The translations under genes and the position numbers were made by a program. Shown piece by piece: positions 23,746 through 34,145 of a DNA stretch of 43,870 nucleotides. Where the stretch lies: assembly GCA_029778615.1 (NCBI GenBank), contig JAKOPZ010000097.1:1-43870 (forward strand). Reading direction: 5' to 3'. Origin of the DNA: Chloroflexota bacterium (lineage in GTDB: Bacteria; Chloroflexota; Anaerolineae; UBA4142; SHND01). Within the stretch, counting starts at the first letter, position 1, and each line of letters starts with the position of its first letter. The notes below the pieces were generated by a model that saw only the letters and a list, made by a program, of their open reading frames with translations, did not search any database and was not told the origin of the DNA.

Positions 23746-25286
23746 GCGGCGCGCGCTTGTTTCGCGCGACGACGCTGCTCGCGTTGGCGAACGCGCTCGC
23801 GCTCGGCATCCAATTTCTCACCACCGTTTTGATTGCGCGCGAATTTGGCATCAGCGCGCAGATGGACGCGTACGCGCTCGCGATTTCCATTCCCGAATCG
23901 CTCCAGTATGTTTTGCTGCTGGCGAGTTTGAGCATCATTTTCACGCCGCTCTTTATCGCGGCACGTGACGCGCATGGCGAAAGCGAAGCATGGAGTGTGG
24001 CATTGTCGCTGCTGCTGTTGGTCGCGGGCGCGATGCTGGTGGTGATTCCGTTGCTGTGGGCGGCGATGCCGTGGGCGATGTATGTTTTAGCGCCGGGCTT
24101 TGCGCCCGAAACGCGCGCCCTCGCAGTGGAATTGGCGCGCTTTATTTTGCCCGCGCTCTTGTACTATGCGACGGCGGGTTTGCTGCTCGGCATTTGTTTT
24201 GCGTACCACGATTTTACGACGGCGACGCTCAACACGATTTTGTTTGCGCTCTTGAACCTTGTCGGTTTTTTTTTGTTCGTCCAGATTTTCGCGTGGGGCG
24301 TGTTTGGTTTGATGGCGGGGCGTCTCGCGGCGCTCGGCATTCTGGAAATTTTTTTGCTCGCGCGCGTCCTGCGCCTCAAACGTGAAATCCCCGCGCGGAT
24401 TCATTTGCGGCACCCGCAAGTACGAATGATGTTGAGCTATTTGCCGCCGTACACGTTCGGCGCGTTGAGCGGACAGCTCCAACTCATTGTGAGCCGCAGT
24501 CTGGTGTCAACGCTCGGCGGCGGCAGTGTCGCGGCGTGGGGCTATGGACAGCGGCTCGCGGATATTCCGATGGCGGTGGTGGGCGGCGCATTCGGCACAA
24601 CGTTCTTGCCGTCGTTTGCGGAACGCGTATCTGCCAATGACAGACCCGCCGCGCGCACACATTGGAACAATGCGATTCTGCGGATGGCTCTGTTGCTCGC
24701 GCCCGTTGCAGCGCTGCTCGTCGCGCAGGCGGTCCCGCTCATCACAGTACTGTTTCAACGCGGTTCCTTTGACGCGCGTTCAACGCAAGAGAGTGCGCTC
24801 GTATTGACGGGGCTTGCGCTGGGTTTGCCCGCGCGCGGGATTGGCGCACTGGTCGCGCGCGGCTTGCCTGCATTCAAAACGCGGCGTGTGCCGCTCCTCC
24901 TTTCCGCGCTTGCCACCGCGCTCATTATCGCGTTCGCATTTCTTTTCATCGCGCCGCTCGGACTGTTTGGGGTTGCCCTCGCGACGGCGCTCGGCGAAAC
25001 GGCGTTTGCGTTGGCGGGCATGTTCGTCTTTGCGCGTTGGCTCGGCGCCACGTATCGCGCGAACGCGCGCGGCATGTTGAAAATTTTTTTGGCGGCGGGT
25101 GCGGTGTTTTTACTGAATCTCGCGGTGGTCGCTTGGCTTGCCGTGCCGCTTATGCAAGTGCTGGTCGGCGGCGCGTTGGGCGCGCTGCTGTATATTGCGC
25201 TGGGGTACGCGTTCCGAATTGCGGAAATTCGCATGTTGCCGCAAATAGTTGTGAACACGGTGGCGCGATGGCGAGCGCGCGCATGA
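23742..25286 (+). CDS. MurJ/MviN-type lipid-linked oligosaccharide flippase
   Basis: 514 residues and about 13-14 membrane helices. The start [19 protein letters not shown], the [18 protein letters not shown] segment and the central [27 protein letters not shown] stretch (about 262-290) are typical of the MurJ branch of the MOP superfamily. In this context it most likely acts as the Wzx-type flippase for the undecaprenyl-linked repeat unit, being the only flippase candidate of that class in the window. A housekeeping lipid II flippase is the alternative. It starts in an ATGA overlap with the GT2 gene. Confidence 0.84.
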   Translation: MSGARLFRATTLLALANALALGIQFLTTVLIAREFGISAQMDAYALAISIPESLQYVLLLASLSIIFTPLFIAARDAHGESEAWSVALSLLLLVAGAMLVVIPLLWAAMPWAMYVLAPGFAPETRALAVELARFILPALLYYATAGLLLGICFAYHDFTTATLNTILFALLNLVGFFLFVQIFAWGVFGLMAGRLAALGILEIFLLARVLRLKREIPARIHLRHPQVRMMLSYLPPYTFGALSGQLQLIVSRSLVSTLGGGSVAAWGYGQRLADIPMAVVGGAFGTTFLPSFAERVSANDRPAARTHWNNAILRMALLLAPVAALLVAQAVPLITVLFQRGSFDARSTQESALVLTGLALGLPARGIGALVARGLPAFKTRRVPLLLSALATALIIAFAFLFIAPLGLFGVALATALGETAFALAGMFVFARWLGATYRANARGMLKIFLAAGAVFLLNLAVVAWLAVPLMQVLVGGALGALLYIALGYAFRIAEIRMLPQIVVNTVARWRARA

Positions 25287-26083
25287 TGATTCAAGTGCGC
25301 GGGCGCGCATTCCGGGTACGCGAGGGCGCGTACGATTCGTTCTGGCAAGAGGTGGCAAGTCAAACGTGGGAGCCGGAAACGTTTCGCTTGCTGGAACACT
25401 TTATTGATTCGCAACATTCGTTCGTGGATGTGGGCGCGTGGATTGGTCCGACCGTTTTGTATGGCAGTCAAACTGCGCGCATCACGTACGCGCTCGAACC
25501 CGACCCCGTCGCCTATGCCGAACTCGCCGCCAACGTGGAATTGAATCAACCGCGTCTCGCCAACGTGCGCGTTTTGAATCAAGCGCTCGCGCCCGCCAGC
25601 GGCAAAATCCGTCTTGGCACGCCGACGCGCGCTGGTGATTCATCCGCGACCATGCTCGCGCGTCCTACGCGCCAAGCGTGGGACGCCGAGGCGATTCGTT
25701 GGGATGACCTTGTGCGTGTCCAAGCCATTGCCGATTGCAACTTTATCAAAATGGATATTGAAGGCGGCGAGTACCGCGTCATTCCCACCATGACGGCGTG
25801 GCTGCAAAAATTTCGCCCGACGCTTTACTTGAGTTTGCATCCGCCGCAGCTGTTTTGGTCGGGTTTGCGAATCTGGCGCGCGGTGCCCGCGCTCCGCCGC
25901 GCGTATGTGGCGAATCAAACCGCCAAATTGTTTGACGCGCTCGCGTTTTATCCGTACCGCTTTACCGCGCACGGCGAACCCATCACGCGCGCGGAATTGA
26001 TGACGCGCGCCGCGCGTCTGGAAAATCTCGCGGTCGTTTTTTCGGAACGCACCGCGAACGAATTGACGACGCCTTTGTTGTGA
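25283..26083 (+). CDS. FkbM-family SAM-dependent methyltransferase
   Basis: 266 residues. SFVDVGAWIGPTVLYGS (about 44-60) is the SAM-binding motif I and YALEPDPVAYAEL is motif II. NFIKMDIEGGE near 153-163 is the diagnostic FkbM motif, with the Asp and Glu that end it. These enzymes O-methylate sugars or polyketides; here a sugar of the repeat unit is the likely target. Start at ATG 25283 overlaps the flippase stop (ATGA). ATG 25268, five codons earlier, is equally possible. It ends in a GTGA overlap with the next gene. Confidence 0.85.
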   Translation: MMIQVRGRAFRVREGAYDSFWQEVASQTWEPETFRLLEHFIDSQHSFVDVGAWIGPTVLYGSQTARITYALEPDPVAYAELAANVELNQPRLANVRVLNQALAPASGKIRLGTPTRAGDSSATMLARPTRQAWDAEAIRWDDLVRVQAIADCNFIKMDIEGGEYRVIPTMTAWLQKFRPTLYLSLHPPQLFWSGLRIWRAVPALRRAYVANQTAKLFDALAFYPYRFTAHGEPITRAELMTRAARLENLAVVFSERTANELTTPLL

Positions 26084-27219
26084 ACACGCTTTTGTATCTC
26101 TCGTATCTCGGCGGGCTCGGCGGCGGCGAAAGCAGCTTGCTCTCGAACATTCTTGCGCTCGACCGCGCGCAATTTGAACCGCGCGTCATCTGTGGAACGC
26201 CCGGCGCGTTTGTGGACGAACTGCGCGCGCACGCGATTGCGGCGGACGTGCTGCCATTTCGTCTGCCGTACTTTCGCAGCATCGTACCCATCGCGTCGCT
26301 CGATTTTTTTCCGCGCCTCTACGCGTATCTCGACGCGCATCCGCCCAAGTTAATCCACTGCAATGACCCCGAATCCGCGTACTATGTCGCGCCGTTGGCG
26401 AAACTGCGCGGCATTCCGGTCCTGTGGACCTGTTGGGGTTGGTGGCAGGCAGAACGCGGTTGGAAAAGCGCGTTCTATGAAAAATTTTTGACGCGCATCA
26501 TCACGCCGACGCACCATTTGAAAAAATGTTTGGTACAAGTGAACGCGCAGTTGGAAAAAAAAACCAGTGTGCTCCCGTTCGGCGTGGACACGGAAATTTT
26601 TTCGCCCGGCGCGCGTGACGAATCCTTCCGGCAAGAATTTCAAATTGAACGCGACGCGCCTATCATCACCCTGCTCGCGCGTTTTCAATCGGTCAAAGGG
26701 CACATGAATTTTTTGGATGCCGCGCCGGAAATTTTGGATGCGTTTCCCGACACGCGTTTTTTGTTTGTCGGCGATACGGCGTTCGATACGAACGATGCAA
26801 GCGAAACGCGCCGCGCCGTGCGTGCACGCGTGGCGACGGACGAACGTTTGCGCGCGGCAGTCATTTTTTGCGGCTTTCGACGCGACGTTCCCCGCTTGTT
26901 GCGCGCGAGCACGCTGCTCGTCTGTCCCTCCGATTTTGAAACGTATGGCATGTCCAATCTCGAAGCGATGGCGTGCGGCATTCCCGTCGTCAGCACAAAT
27001 GTTGGCGGACCCTCCGAAACGATTGTTGACGGCGAAACCGGTTTTCTCGTGCCGCCGCGCGAACCGCATACGCTCGCGGCGCGCGTGAACCAAATTCTGG
27101 CAGAGCCGGCGCTGCGCGAACGGATGGGACGAAACGCGCGCGCACGCGTGGAACAACACTTTGCGCTGTGTAACAGTGTGGCGCGCTTGCAAGAAATCTA
27201 TCGCGCGGTGTTGGCATGA
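26080..27219 (+). CDS. GT4 family glycosyltransferase
   Basis: 379 residues, GTG start inside the stop of the methyltransferase gene (GTGA). The N-terminal glycine-rich loop is in YLSYLGGLGGGESSLL. The C-terminal half has LLARFQSVKGHMNFLDA, the FLFVGD strand, and the EX7E motif in DFETYGMSNLEAMACG. A retaining GT-B enzyme acting in the cytoplasm. An A9 tract (near 26551-26560) lies in the interdomain region. It overlaps the next gene by ATGA. Specificity unknown. Confidence 0.86.
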   Translation: MNTLLYLSYLGGLGGGESSLLSNILALDRAQFEPRVICGTPGAFVDELRAHAIAADVLPFRLPYFRSIVPIASLDFFPRLYAYLDAHPPKLIHCNDPESAYYVAPLAKLRGIPVLWTCWGWWQAERGWKSAFYEKFLTRIITPTHHLKKCLVQVNAQLEKKTSVLPFGVDTEIFSPGARDESFRQEFQIERDAPIITLLARFQSVKGHMNFLDAAPEILDAFPDTRFLFVGDTAFDTNDASETRRAVRARVATDERLRAAVIFCGFRRDVPRLLRASTLLVCPSDFETYGMSNLEAMACGIPVVSTNVGGPSETIVDGETGFLVPPREPHTLAARVNQILAEPALRERMGRNARARVEQHFALCNSVARLQEIYRAVLA

Positions 27220-28394
27220 ACATTTTATTTGTCGCCCCCGCGCCGCCGTTTCCCGCGCATGACGGCGCGCGTCTCGTCGTCGCCAATTTGGCGCGCGTGT
27301 TGGCGGCACAGCATACGCTCGCGCTCGTGAGTTTTGCGGACGACGAAATGGACTATGCCGCATTGCAAAATTATTTCGCGCATGTCGAGCTCGTGCCGCA
27401 CCGTCCCCCGCCGCGCTGGCGCAAGTGGGCAACCAGTTTTTTGGATGCGACGCCGCTGTGGGTTCGCGCGCACGCGGCGGAGGAAATGCGCGCCGCGCTG
27501 CGCGCGCGTCTTCGCTCCTCTGCGTTCGATGTCGCGCATGTGGACACGGGTTTGATGGCGCAGTACGCCGACGCGTTGGAAAAGGTGCCGCGCGTGCTGG
27601 CGCCGCATGATTCGTTGACGCGCGCGGCGGAACAGCAACTGCATCACGCGCCGCGCGCACGCGAACGTTTTGCCGCACGTTCGCAAGTTGCCAAACTAGA
27701 GCAGTACGAAGCGGCGGCGTATCAAAATTTTGCGCGTGTGATTGTGGTAACGGCAAGCGAACGCGCGTATCTGCAAACGCTTGCGCCCGCACTGAACGTG
27801 TGCGTGATTCCGAACGGCGTGGACACGGAATTTTTCGCGCCGCAGGAAACCGCAAGCATTCCCGACAGCATCGGTTTTTTGGGCGTGATGAATTACGCGC
27901 CGAATCGAGCCGCCGCGTTGTTTTTTGTGCGCGAGGTGCTGCCGCACATTTGGCGCACCATTCCCAACGCGACGTTCACCCTCATCGGAAAAAATCCGCC
28001 TGCCGAACTCTTGGCGCTGACGCGGGATGCGCGCATTCGCGTCACAGGCGAGGTTGCGGACGTGCGTCCGCACGTTGCCGCGCAAAGTATCATGGTGTGT
28101 CCGCTGCGCGACGCGGGCGGCATCAAAAACAAAATGCTCGAAGCGATGGCACTGGGGCGGGCGATTGTCGCAACGTCTGACGCGGCGGATGGGCTCGACG
28201 CGCGCGCGGGCGATGAATTTTTGCTGGCGGACGATGCGCCGTCCTTGGCAAACGCGTGCGTGCGCTTGTTGCGCGATGCGGAACTGCGCGCGCGGTTGGA
28301 GCGCGCCGCGCGCGCGTGGGCGCGGCAGCATTCGTGGCGCGCCGCGGCGGAACAGTATCTGAACGTTTACCGCGCGGCGATTTCGGAATTTTGA
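27216..28394 (+). CDS. GT4 family glycosyltransferase
   Basis: 392 residues. Start MNILFVAPAPPFPAHDGARL matches the group of GT-B enzymes often annotated as sugar transferases of the PEP-CTERM/EpsH or TuaC-like type. A central VIPNGVDTEFF precedes the donor domain with IGFLGVMNYAPN and the ending CPLRDAGGIKNKMLEAMALG, where the second Glu of the EX7E region is kept while the first is replaced by Arg/Asp. ATGA overlap with the preceding gene. Very high GCGC content. Donor and acceptor unknown. Confidence 0.84.
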   Translation: MNILFVAPAPPFPAHDGARLVVANLARVLAAQHTLALVSFADDEMDYAALQNYFAHVELVPHRPPPRWRKWATSFLDATPLWVRAHAAEEMRAALRARLRSSAFDVAHVDTGLMAQYADALEKVPRVLAPHDSLTRAAEQQLHHAPRARERFAARSQVAKLEQYEAAAYQNFARVIVVTASERAYLQTLAPALNVCVIPNGVDTEFFAPQETASIPDSIGFLGVMNYAPNRAAALFFVREVLPHIWRTIPNATFTLIGKNPPAELLALTRDARIRVTGEVADVRPHVAAQSIMVCPLRDAGGIKNKMLEAMALGRAIVATSDAADGLDARAGDEFLLADDAPSLANACVRLLRDAELRARLERAARAWARQHSWRAAAEQYLNVYRAAISEF

Positions 28395-28403
28395 AATTTT
28401 CTC

Positions 28404-29525
28404 ATGCGCGTGCTCATTGTCGAACACAAAGAAATTTTTGGCGGCGGACAGGTCGCGGTGTTGAACCTGCTGCACGAGTGGTCGAAACAACGCGCGGCGG
28501 TCCGCGCGCGCATTGTGTGTTCGCCAAATGCCGCGCTCGCACCGCGCGCACGCGCGTTGGGAATCGAAACCGAAGTGTACGCACTGGGCGCAATCGAAAA
28601 AAATAATCGCATGGTGTGGAATCTCGCGCAGCGCGTCGCACCCACTGCGCGATTGCTGCAAACCTTGCGCCGCGCGCGCAGCGAGGTCGTTTTAGCGAAT
28701 GGCGCGTTTTCATTTTTGGCGAGTGTGGCGGCGGCAAAAATCGCGCGCGTGCCCATTGTGTGGTTCGAGCACAACACCACTCTGCCAAACGACGTGCGCG
28801 TGCGCCGTATGATTGCGTGGGCGAATGAAATTGTCGTCGTGAGCCGCGCCATCCGCGAACAATTTTGTGCGCTTGCGCCGAACGCGCAAAATAAAATTAC
28901 CGTGATTTACAACGGCGTGGATGCAGAACGCTTTCGCCCGAACCCGGAATCGCGCCGCGCGTATCGCCGGCAATTGGGAATGGACGAATCCGCATGTGTT
29001 GTCGGCACGGCGAGTCGTTTGTCGCCGGAAAAGGGCGTCGAATTTTTTGTCGAAATGGCGAACAGGATATCCAAAGAAAACGCTTTCGTACAGTACCTTA
29101 TCGTCGGCGACGGACCGGAACGCGCGGCGTTGCAAACGCTTGCCTCAAATCCTGCAATTCATTTTTTGGGCGCGCGTGACGACATTCCCGCGCTGCTCAA
29201 CGCATTCGATATTTTTGTCTTGCCTTCGCTGGCGGAAGCATTCGGGATTGCGGCAGTGGAAGCGATGGCGTGCGCGCTGCCGGTGGTCGCGTCGGATGTG
29301 GGCGGGCTGCGCGAAATCGTCCTCGAAAACGTAACCGGGTTGCGCGTCCCGCCGCGTGATGCGCGAGCGCTCGCGGACGCGGTGAAACAATTGCTGCGCG
29401 AACCTGAAATGCGCCAACAATTTGGCGCGAACGGACGCGCGCGCGCGCGCGAACATTTTTCCATTGACCGCACGGCGCGCGAAATGTTCGCCGTCCTGGA
29501 ACGCGCGGCGAATGGACACCGATGA
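28404..29525 (+). CDS. GT4 family glycosyltransferase
   Basis: 373 residues. MRVLIVEHKEIFGGGQVAVLN is the N-terminal GT-B signature with the flexible glycine loop. VIYNGVDAERF starts the donor domain, GTASRLSPEKGVEFFVEM follows, and LPSLAEAFGIAAVEAMAC holds the complete EX7E motif. Retaining mechanism expected. ATG lies 10 bases after the upstream stop and the stop overlaps the next ATG, so it belongs to the same unit. Confidence 0.87.
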   Translation: MRVLIVEHKEIFGGGQVAVLNLLHEWSKQRAAVRARIVCSPNAALAPRARALGIETEVYALGAIEKNNRMVWNLAQRVAPTARLLQTLRRARSEVVLANGAFSFLASVAAAKIARVPIVWFEHNTTLPNDVRVRRMIAWANEIVVVSRAIREQFCALAPNAQNKITVIYNGVDAERFRPNPESRRAYRRQLGMDESACVVGTASRLSPEKGVEFFVEMANRISKENAFVQYLIVGDGPERAALQTLASNPAIHFLGARDDIPALLNAFDIFVLPSLAEAFGIAAVEAMACALPVVASDVGGLREIVLENVTGLRVPPRDARALADAVKQLLREPEMRQQFGANGRARAREHFSIDRTAREMFAVLERAANGHR

Positions 29526-30883
29526 AAAATTATTCGCGCTTGATTCTGCGCGTCGCACTGCTCTTGCTCACGGCGTTGGCGTTGATGTGGTCGCCGTTGT
29601 CGAACGGGTATCCGTTCATTCACTCCGATACGGGGACGTATTTATTTTCGTCCATCAATTTTGGCGTGCCGCTCGACCGCCCCATCGGTTATGGTTTGTT
29701 CATTCGCGCCGCCACGCTTGCGCCGACATTGTGGATGGTGGTCATTGCGCAAGCATTGGGCACCGCGTACTTGATGCTGCGTGTGGCAGAATGTCTACTC
29801 CCGCCATCGCGCGCGCGAATTTGGCTTGCCTTTGCAATTGCGCTCGCGACGATTTTGATTACCACTGTCTCGTTGTTTGTCGGTTTTATTCTCGCGGATA
29901 TTTTTGCCGCGTGGCTGTGGCTCGCGACGATTTTGTTTTTGCTCACGCCGTACCGTTTTGAACGCGCGCTCGCGGCGTTAGCTTGCCTCGTCGGCGTGTG
30001 GACACACAACAGTCATGTCCTGTTGGCAATCGGGCTGGTCGGCGCGCTGGCGGGTGTCGCGCTGTTGGCGCGGCGGCGCGCTTTTCTCGCACGCGCGGCG
30101 TGGTACGGCGCGGTCATTGTCGTTTCGATTCTTGGCGCGATGTTGGTCAATGTTTGGCTGTACACCACGCCCTCGCCAACGCGCGGCGGCGATACAATTC
30201 TCCTCAGTCGTTTTCACGAGATGGGCGTGTTGAATCAAACGCTCGAACAAAATTGCGCGCAGCAAAAATGGGCGCTCTGCGAATTGCAAGACTTGGTGCG
30301 CGTGCACGACCGCGAATATCGCTGGCTCTTGCACGGCGCGGATTCGCCCGTGCGCCAAATCGGTTTTGACAAACACAATGACGAACAGCGCGCAATGGTG
30401 TTTGCCGCGCTGCGCTGCTGTTGGCAAACGATAGCAGTCGAAAGTGCGGCGGAAAGTTGGCGGCAGTTTTGGCTCATTCAATCTTTTGATTATTTGATTC
30501 CGCTGCCGCAGGACAAACCTTCCGTCTCGTACGACGCGGTGCGCGAAATGTATCCGCAAGAATTGGCAACTTTTCGCGCGAGCGCGCAGCAGCGCGACGC
30601 CGCGCCGTTGGTATGGCTCTTGCCTGTGCGCGAAAATGGAATGCTGGTCGTGGAATTGATTTTCCTGTTGGCGCTCGCGCTTGCCGCGTTGTGGCAGAGA
30701 CAACGCGTCATGCTCGGGTGGTTGCTTGGCACGCTGGCGTTCGTGATGTGGAATGCGGTGGTGATGGCGACCTTTAGCGGCGCGGTGACGCGTTATCAAG
30801 CGCGCGTCGTGTGGTTGATTCCGTTCGCGGTGTTGATTGCGGCGAGCGCGCTGATTTTTCGCGTGCGGAACGCGCGGGGATGA
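29522..30883 (+). CDS. Polytopic membrane protein, GT-C-like
   Basis: 453 residues and about 10 membrane helices. After the first helix comes PFIHSDTGTYLFSS, an acidic outer loop in the place where GT-C glycosyltransferases keep their catalytic Asp. A larger outer domain (about 225-375) with W and C residues follows, then three more helices. I do not recognise a named family. A transfer of a polyprenyl-phosphate sugar to the glycan on the outer face is plausible but unproven. ATGA overlap with the preceding GT4 gene and 6 bases to the next gene. Confidence 0.65.
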   Translation: MKNYSRLILRVALLLLTALALMWSPLSNGYPFIHSDTGTYLFSSINFGVPLDRPIGYGLFIRAATLAPTLWMVVIAQALGTAYLMLRVAECLLPPSRARIWLAFAIALATILITTVSLFVGFILADIFAAWLWLATILFLLTPYRFERALAALACLVGVWTHNSHVLLAIGLVGALAGVALLARRRAFLARAAWYGAVIVVSILGAMLVNVWLYTTPSPTRGGDTILLSRFHEMGVLNQTLEQNCAQQKWALCELQDLVRVHDREYRWLLHGADSPVRQIGFDKHNDEQRAMVFAALRCCWQTIAVESAAESWRQFWLIQSFDYLIPLPQDKPSVSYDAVREMYPQELATFRASAQQRDAAPLVWLLPVRENGMLVVELIFLLALALAALWQRQRVMLGWLLGTLAFVMWNAVVMATFSGAVTRYQARVVWLIPFAVLIAASALIFRVRNARG

Positions 30884-30889
30884 AACGAC

Positions 30890-32950
30890 ATGTCGGTAAA
30901 AAGAATTCTGCACGCGCACGCGACGCTTTTCGGTTTGAGCGCCCTCGTGCTCATTGGCTTGCTCTTGCGCGTATGGCAAATCGAACGCTACGGGTTATGG
31001 ATTGACGAAATTACAACGGCGAACTGTCTGGAATATTCGCTCGCCACAATTCTAAATTGTCATTGGGTGGAAATCGGTTCGGTCGTGCATTTTGTCGCCA
31101 CTGATTTGGTGTACACCTTGTTCGGGCGTCCGCCGCTGCCCGTTCCCGAATGGCTCGTGCGTTCGCCCGAAGTCATCGCAGGAACGCTGACCATTCTGGC
31201 GGCATGGTTCGCGTCGCGCGAATTGCTCGGCACACGCGGCGCGTGGCTCAACGCGTTGCTGTGGACCATTGCGCCAACGGCAATCGCGTACAGCCAAGAA
31301 GCGCGCATGTACGCGTGGCTGCTCCTCTTTTCCAATGTGTCAACGTGGTTCTTGGTCTATGCGCTCAAACGCAATTCATGGCGCGCGGGCGTACTGTTTG
31401 GAGTGACCGCCGCGCTCAATTTTTACAGTCAGTATCTCGCGGGCGCGGTGATTGCGAGCCAATTTTTATTTGCAATTATTTTTCTCGGCTATGCGTCCAG
31501 ACGCGCACCAAATCAATTCAGGCGAATGCTTTGGATTGCGGCGCTGGGAATGCTTGGGGCAGGAATCTTGGTCGTGCCGTGGTTGTGGAACCGTTTGCCG
31601 GGCGTCGTGTATTTGTTGACCACGCCAGATTTGGTGCGCACGCCTTTGACCCTCAATTATTTCGCGAATGTGCAGGCATGGCTTGTTTTGGAGCAAGTGG
31701 AAATTCCATTGGCAGCGCTCGCCCTGTTCGGGTTGGAAATTTTTGGCGCCAAGTGGTTGTGGCAAAAAAATCGTTTTGTGCTCGCATACATTTCATGCTG
31801 GCTCGGCATTATTTTTATTTTTTTGATTGCGCGCGGCGCAGGGTTTGTTTCCTTCCGTCATTGGTTAGTGGTTCAGCCGCCCATCTTTTGGTTACTGTCG
31901 GCGGGTATGCTCGAACTTGTAGAGAGATTGCAAAACAATTTGCCGCGCGAAAATTTTTTCATGCGCCCGCGCGTCCTAACGGTTTCGGTTGCCATCCTCG
32001 TGAGTATTGCGCTCGTGCCCTCGCTCGCACAATTTTATGCGGACCCCTTTGAAAGTTCGCGTTTTGACGATTGGCGCGGCGCGGCACAATTTTTACGCGC
32101 GCACGCGCAAGCGGACGAGCCGGTCATTGCATTTGGTGACGCGTCCGTTTATCACAAGTTGGCGTTTGAATTTTATTTGCCGCGCGCGGCGAGTTCGCCG
32201 CGTGTGTTTGAGCCGAATGATTTGGATGGAAACTGGGTGGCGCAAGCCAAGACGCGCGCGGGACGCGCGTGGGGCATTGTGTACGCGCGCAACGCGGAAA
32301 CGTTGGAACGTCTGCGCGCGTTGGGCGCGGGACAAATAGATTTGTATCAATTCAAAAACTTGGCGTTGGTGTCGCCGCACCCCGTCAGCGCGTCGCAAAC
32401 GATTTTTGAAAACACCGTGCGACTGGTGAATTTGTATCGCGCGTGGGATGCCGAACGTTTTGCGCTCGCCGACGCGCTGCTGCGCGATGACGCGGCAGGC
32501 AAAAACCTGATTGCCAATCCGGAATGGGCGACGCGCAAAAGCGGTGTGCTGCGCGGCTGGGTTTTTGGCGCAATACACGGCGCGGTGATTTCGCTCGACG
32601 GTGAACCCGCGCTCGCGTTGACGCGGCATGGCGAAACGGACAATGCGACTGCACAGCAAGAAATTGAATTGCTGCCGGAGCAGCTGTACATTTTGCATTT
32701 CGAATGCCGCAATGCGTTAACGGACGGGGCACAGCGGCTTTACATTTTTTTTCGAGAAAAGGATGCAATCGTGAACACTTATCCAAGCGGCGCGGGCTAT
32801 GTTTGCCCCAACAACGCGGGCTGGCATGCGAGCGCGTTCAGTTTTCGCGCGCTCACGACCAATACGACGGCGACGGTTCTGCTGAGCAACGCGGGCGCGG
32901 GCGACACCTATTGGCGGCATCTTGTCCTGACGCAAGCGCCGCCACAGTGA
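30890..32950 (+). CDS. GT39/ArnT-like membrane glycosyltransferase with a C-terminal carbohydrate-binding-like domain
   Basis: 686 residues. About 10-12 helices occupy the first 370 residues. After helix 1 comes RYGLWIDEITTA, the acidic motif of PMT/GT39-type GT-C enzymes, and IAYSQEARMY is the usual second motif. A soluble part (about 390-520) has DDWRGAAQFLRAHA, usual in bacterial GT39-like proteins. The last 160 residues (ANPEWATRKSG onward) look like a beta-sandwich similar to carbohydrate-binding modules. Such a tail is uncommon in GT-C enzymes and could hold the polymer during side-chain transfer. Family assignment is firm, the substrate is not. Confidence 0.78.
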   Translation: MSVKRILHAHATLFGLSALVLIGLLLRVWQIERYGLWIDEITTANCLEYSLATILNCHWVEIGSVVHFVATDLVYTLFGRPPLPVPEWLVRSPEVIAGTLTILAAWFASRELLGTRGAWLNALLWTIAPTAIAYSQEARMYAWLLLFSNVSTWFLVYALKRNSWRAGVLFGVTAALNFYSQYLAGAVIASQFLFAIIFLGYASRRAPNQFRRMLWIAALGMLGAGILVVPWLWNRLPGVVYLLTTPDLVRTPLTLNYFANVQAWLVLEQVEIPLAALALFGLEIFGAKWLWQKNRFVLAYISCWLGIIFIFLIARGAGFVSFRHWLVVQPPIFWLLSAGMLELVERLQNNLPRENFFMRPRVLTVSVAILVSIALVPSLAQFYADPFESSRFDDWRGAAQFLRAHAQADEPVIAFGDASVYHKLAFEFYLPRAASSPRVFEPNDLDGNWVAQAKTRAGRAWGIVYARNAETLERLRALGAGQIDLYQFKNLALVSPHPVSASQTIFENTVRLVNLYRAWDAERFALADALLRDDAAGKNLIANPEWATRKSGVLRGWVFGAIHGAVISLDGEPALALTRHGETDNATAQQEIELLPEQLYILHFECRNALTDGAQRLYIFFREKDAIVNTYPSGAGYVCPNNAGWHASAFSFRALTTNTTATVLLSNAGAGDTYWRHLVLTQAPPQ

Positions 32951-32968
32951 TTTGCCTTTTGGATTCCC

Positions 32969-34111
32969 ATGCGTATCGCCGTGAACTTGCTGCCGTTTCG
33001 TGAACAGCTCGCGGGCGCGGGACGGTACACGAAAAATATCCTGCGCGAACTGGTTGCGCGCGACGCGGACAATGAATATATTTTTTTTGTTTCGACGCGC
33101 GCCGCGCCGCATTTCGAGTTCGACGCGCGAAATGTTTCGATGCAGCGCGTTCCGCTTCCCGCTTCGCTTTTTGCCAGAATCGCGTACGAACAATTTGTGC
33201 TGCCGCTTGAACTGGCGCGCGCAAACATGGATGTTTTGTTCACGCCTTCGGTTGCGCTTCCACTCGTTTGGCGCGGAAAAAAGGTCACAGTGGTTTATGA
33301 TATGATTGCGGAACACGCGAACGTTTCCAAATATGCGCCCGCGCGCCGCGTGTATGTGAAATGGATGTCACGTTATGCGGCGCGCAATTCGGATGCCGTC
33401 ATTACGATTTCGGAAAATTCGCGGCGCGAAATTTCCCAGTACGCGCAGGTGCCGCGCGAAAAAATTTTTCTCGCGCCGCCCGCGACGAATTTGCAGCGCG
33501 TCACGGATGTTGTCGCGTTGCGCCGCGTGCGCGACGTGTATCGCTTGCCCGAAAAATTTATTTTGTATTTGGGAACGTTAGAGCCGGGAAAAAATTTGCC
33601 GCGTCTTGTGCAGGCGTACGCGCAGCTCAAACACGCGCATCCCGAATTGGAACAACAGCTCGTCCTCGCGGGCGCGCCGGAACGGGGCGTGCGCGAAATC
33701 GAAAATGAAATTCAACGCAGTGACGCCGTGGGCTTGCACCTCATCGGCTTTGTGGAAGAGCAAGACCTTGCCGCGCTGTATTCCCTTGCAGATGTATTGG
33801 TGTATCCGTCGTTGTATGAAGGTTTTGGGATTCCGCCGCTTGAGGCGATGGCGTGTGGAACCCCGGTGATTGTTTCCAACGTCTCTTCTCTGCCGGAAGT
33901 GCTGGGAACCTTGTGGACGGGGCAAGTGGCAGGTCTGTTGGTTGACCCGTACGATACGGGCGCGTGGGCAAACGCGCTGGCGCGGGTTTTGACCGACGAC
34001 GCGCTGCGCGAAAATTTGCGCGCGGCGGGCTTGAATCGGGCGCGCGAGTTTTCGTGGGCGCAGAGTGCAGCGGTGGTAAAGGACGCGTTGGGGGGTTCGG
34101 TGGTTGGGTGA
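32969..34111 (+). CDS. GT4 family glycosyltransferase
   Basis: 380 residues. [25 protein letters not shown] is the entry of the mannosyltransferase-B-like GT4 group. [18 protein letters not shown] precedes the donor domain, [17 protein letters not shown] follows, and [21 protein letters not shown] holds the complete EX7E motif. Retaining enzyme of the cytoplasmic face. It is the last gene before the 420-base repeat-bearing gap. No terminator is visible after its stop. Confidence 0.88.
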   Translation: MRIAVNLLPFREQLAGAGRYTKNILRELVARDADNEYIFFVSTRAAPHFEFDARNVSMQRVPLPASLFARIAYEQFVLPLELARANMDVLFTPSVALPLVWRGKKVTVVYDMIAEHANVSKYAPARRVYVKWMSRYAARNSDAVITISENSRREISQYAQVPREKIFLAPPATNLQRVTDVVALRRVRDVYRLPEKFILYLGTLEPGKNLPRLVQAYAQLKHAHPELEQQLVLAGAPERGVREIENEIQRSDAVGLHLIGFVEEQDLAALYSLADVLVYPSLYEGFGIPPLEAMACGTPVIVSNVSSLPEVLGTLWTGQVAGLLVDPYDTGAWANALARVLTDDALRENLRAAGLNRAREFSWAQSAAVVKDALGGSVVG

Positions 34112-34145
34112 TTCCCAGCATGACGCCTTGGGCGCGTCGTCAAGC

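Noticed and set aside
25037-25282. Upstream extension of the FkbM methyltransferase
   Set aside because: The open frame extends 246 bases into the flippase gene, but the extra sequence is Arg/Ala/Cys-rich and has no homology-like features. Homology begins at 25268-25283.
26350-27855. Minus-strand reading frame (501 codons) opposite two GT4 genes
   Set aside because: Arg/Ala/Pro-rich low-complexity translation, no motif, covers the boundary of two well supported plus-strand genes.
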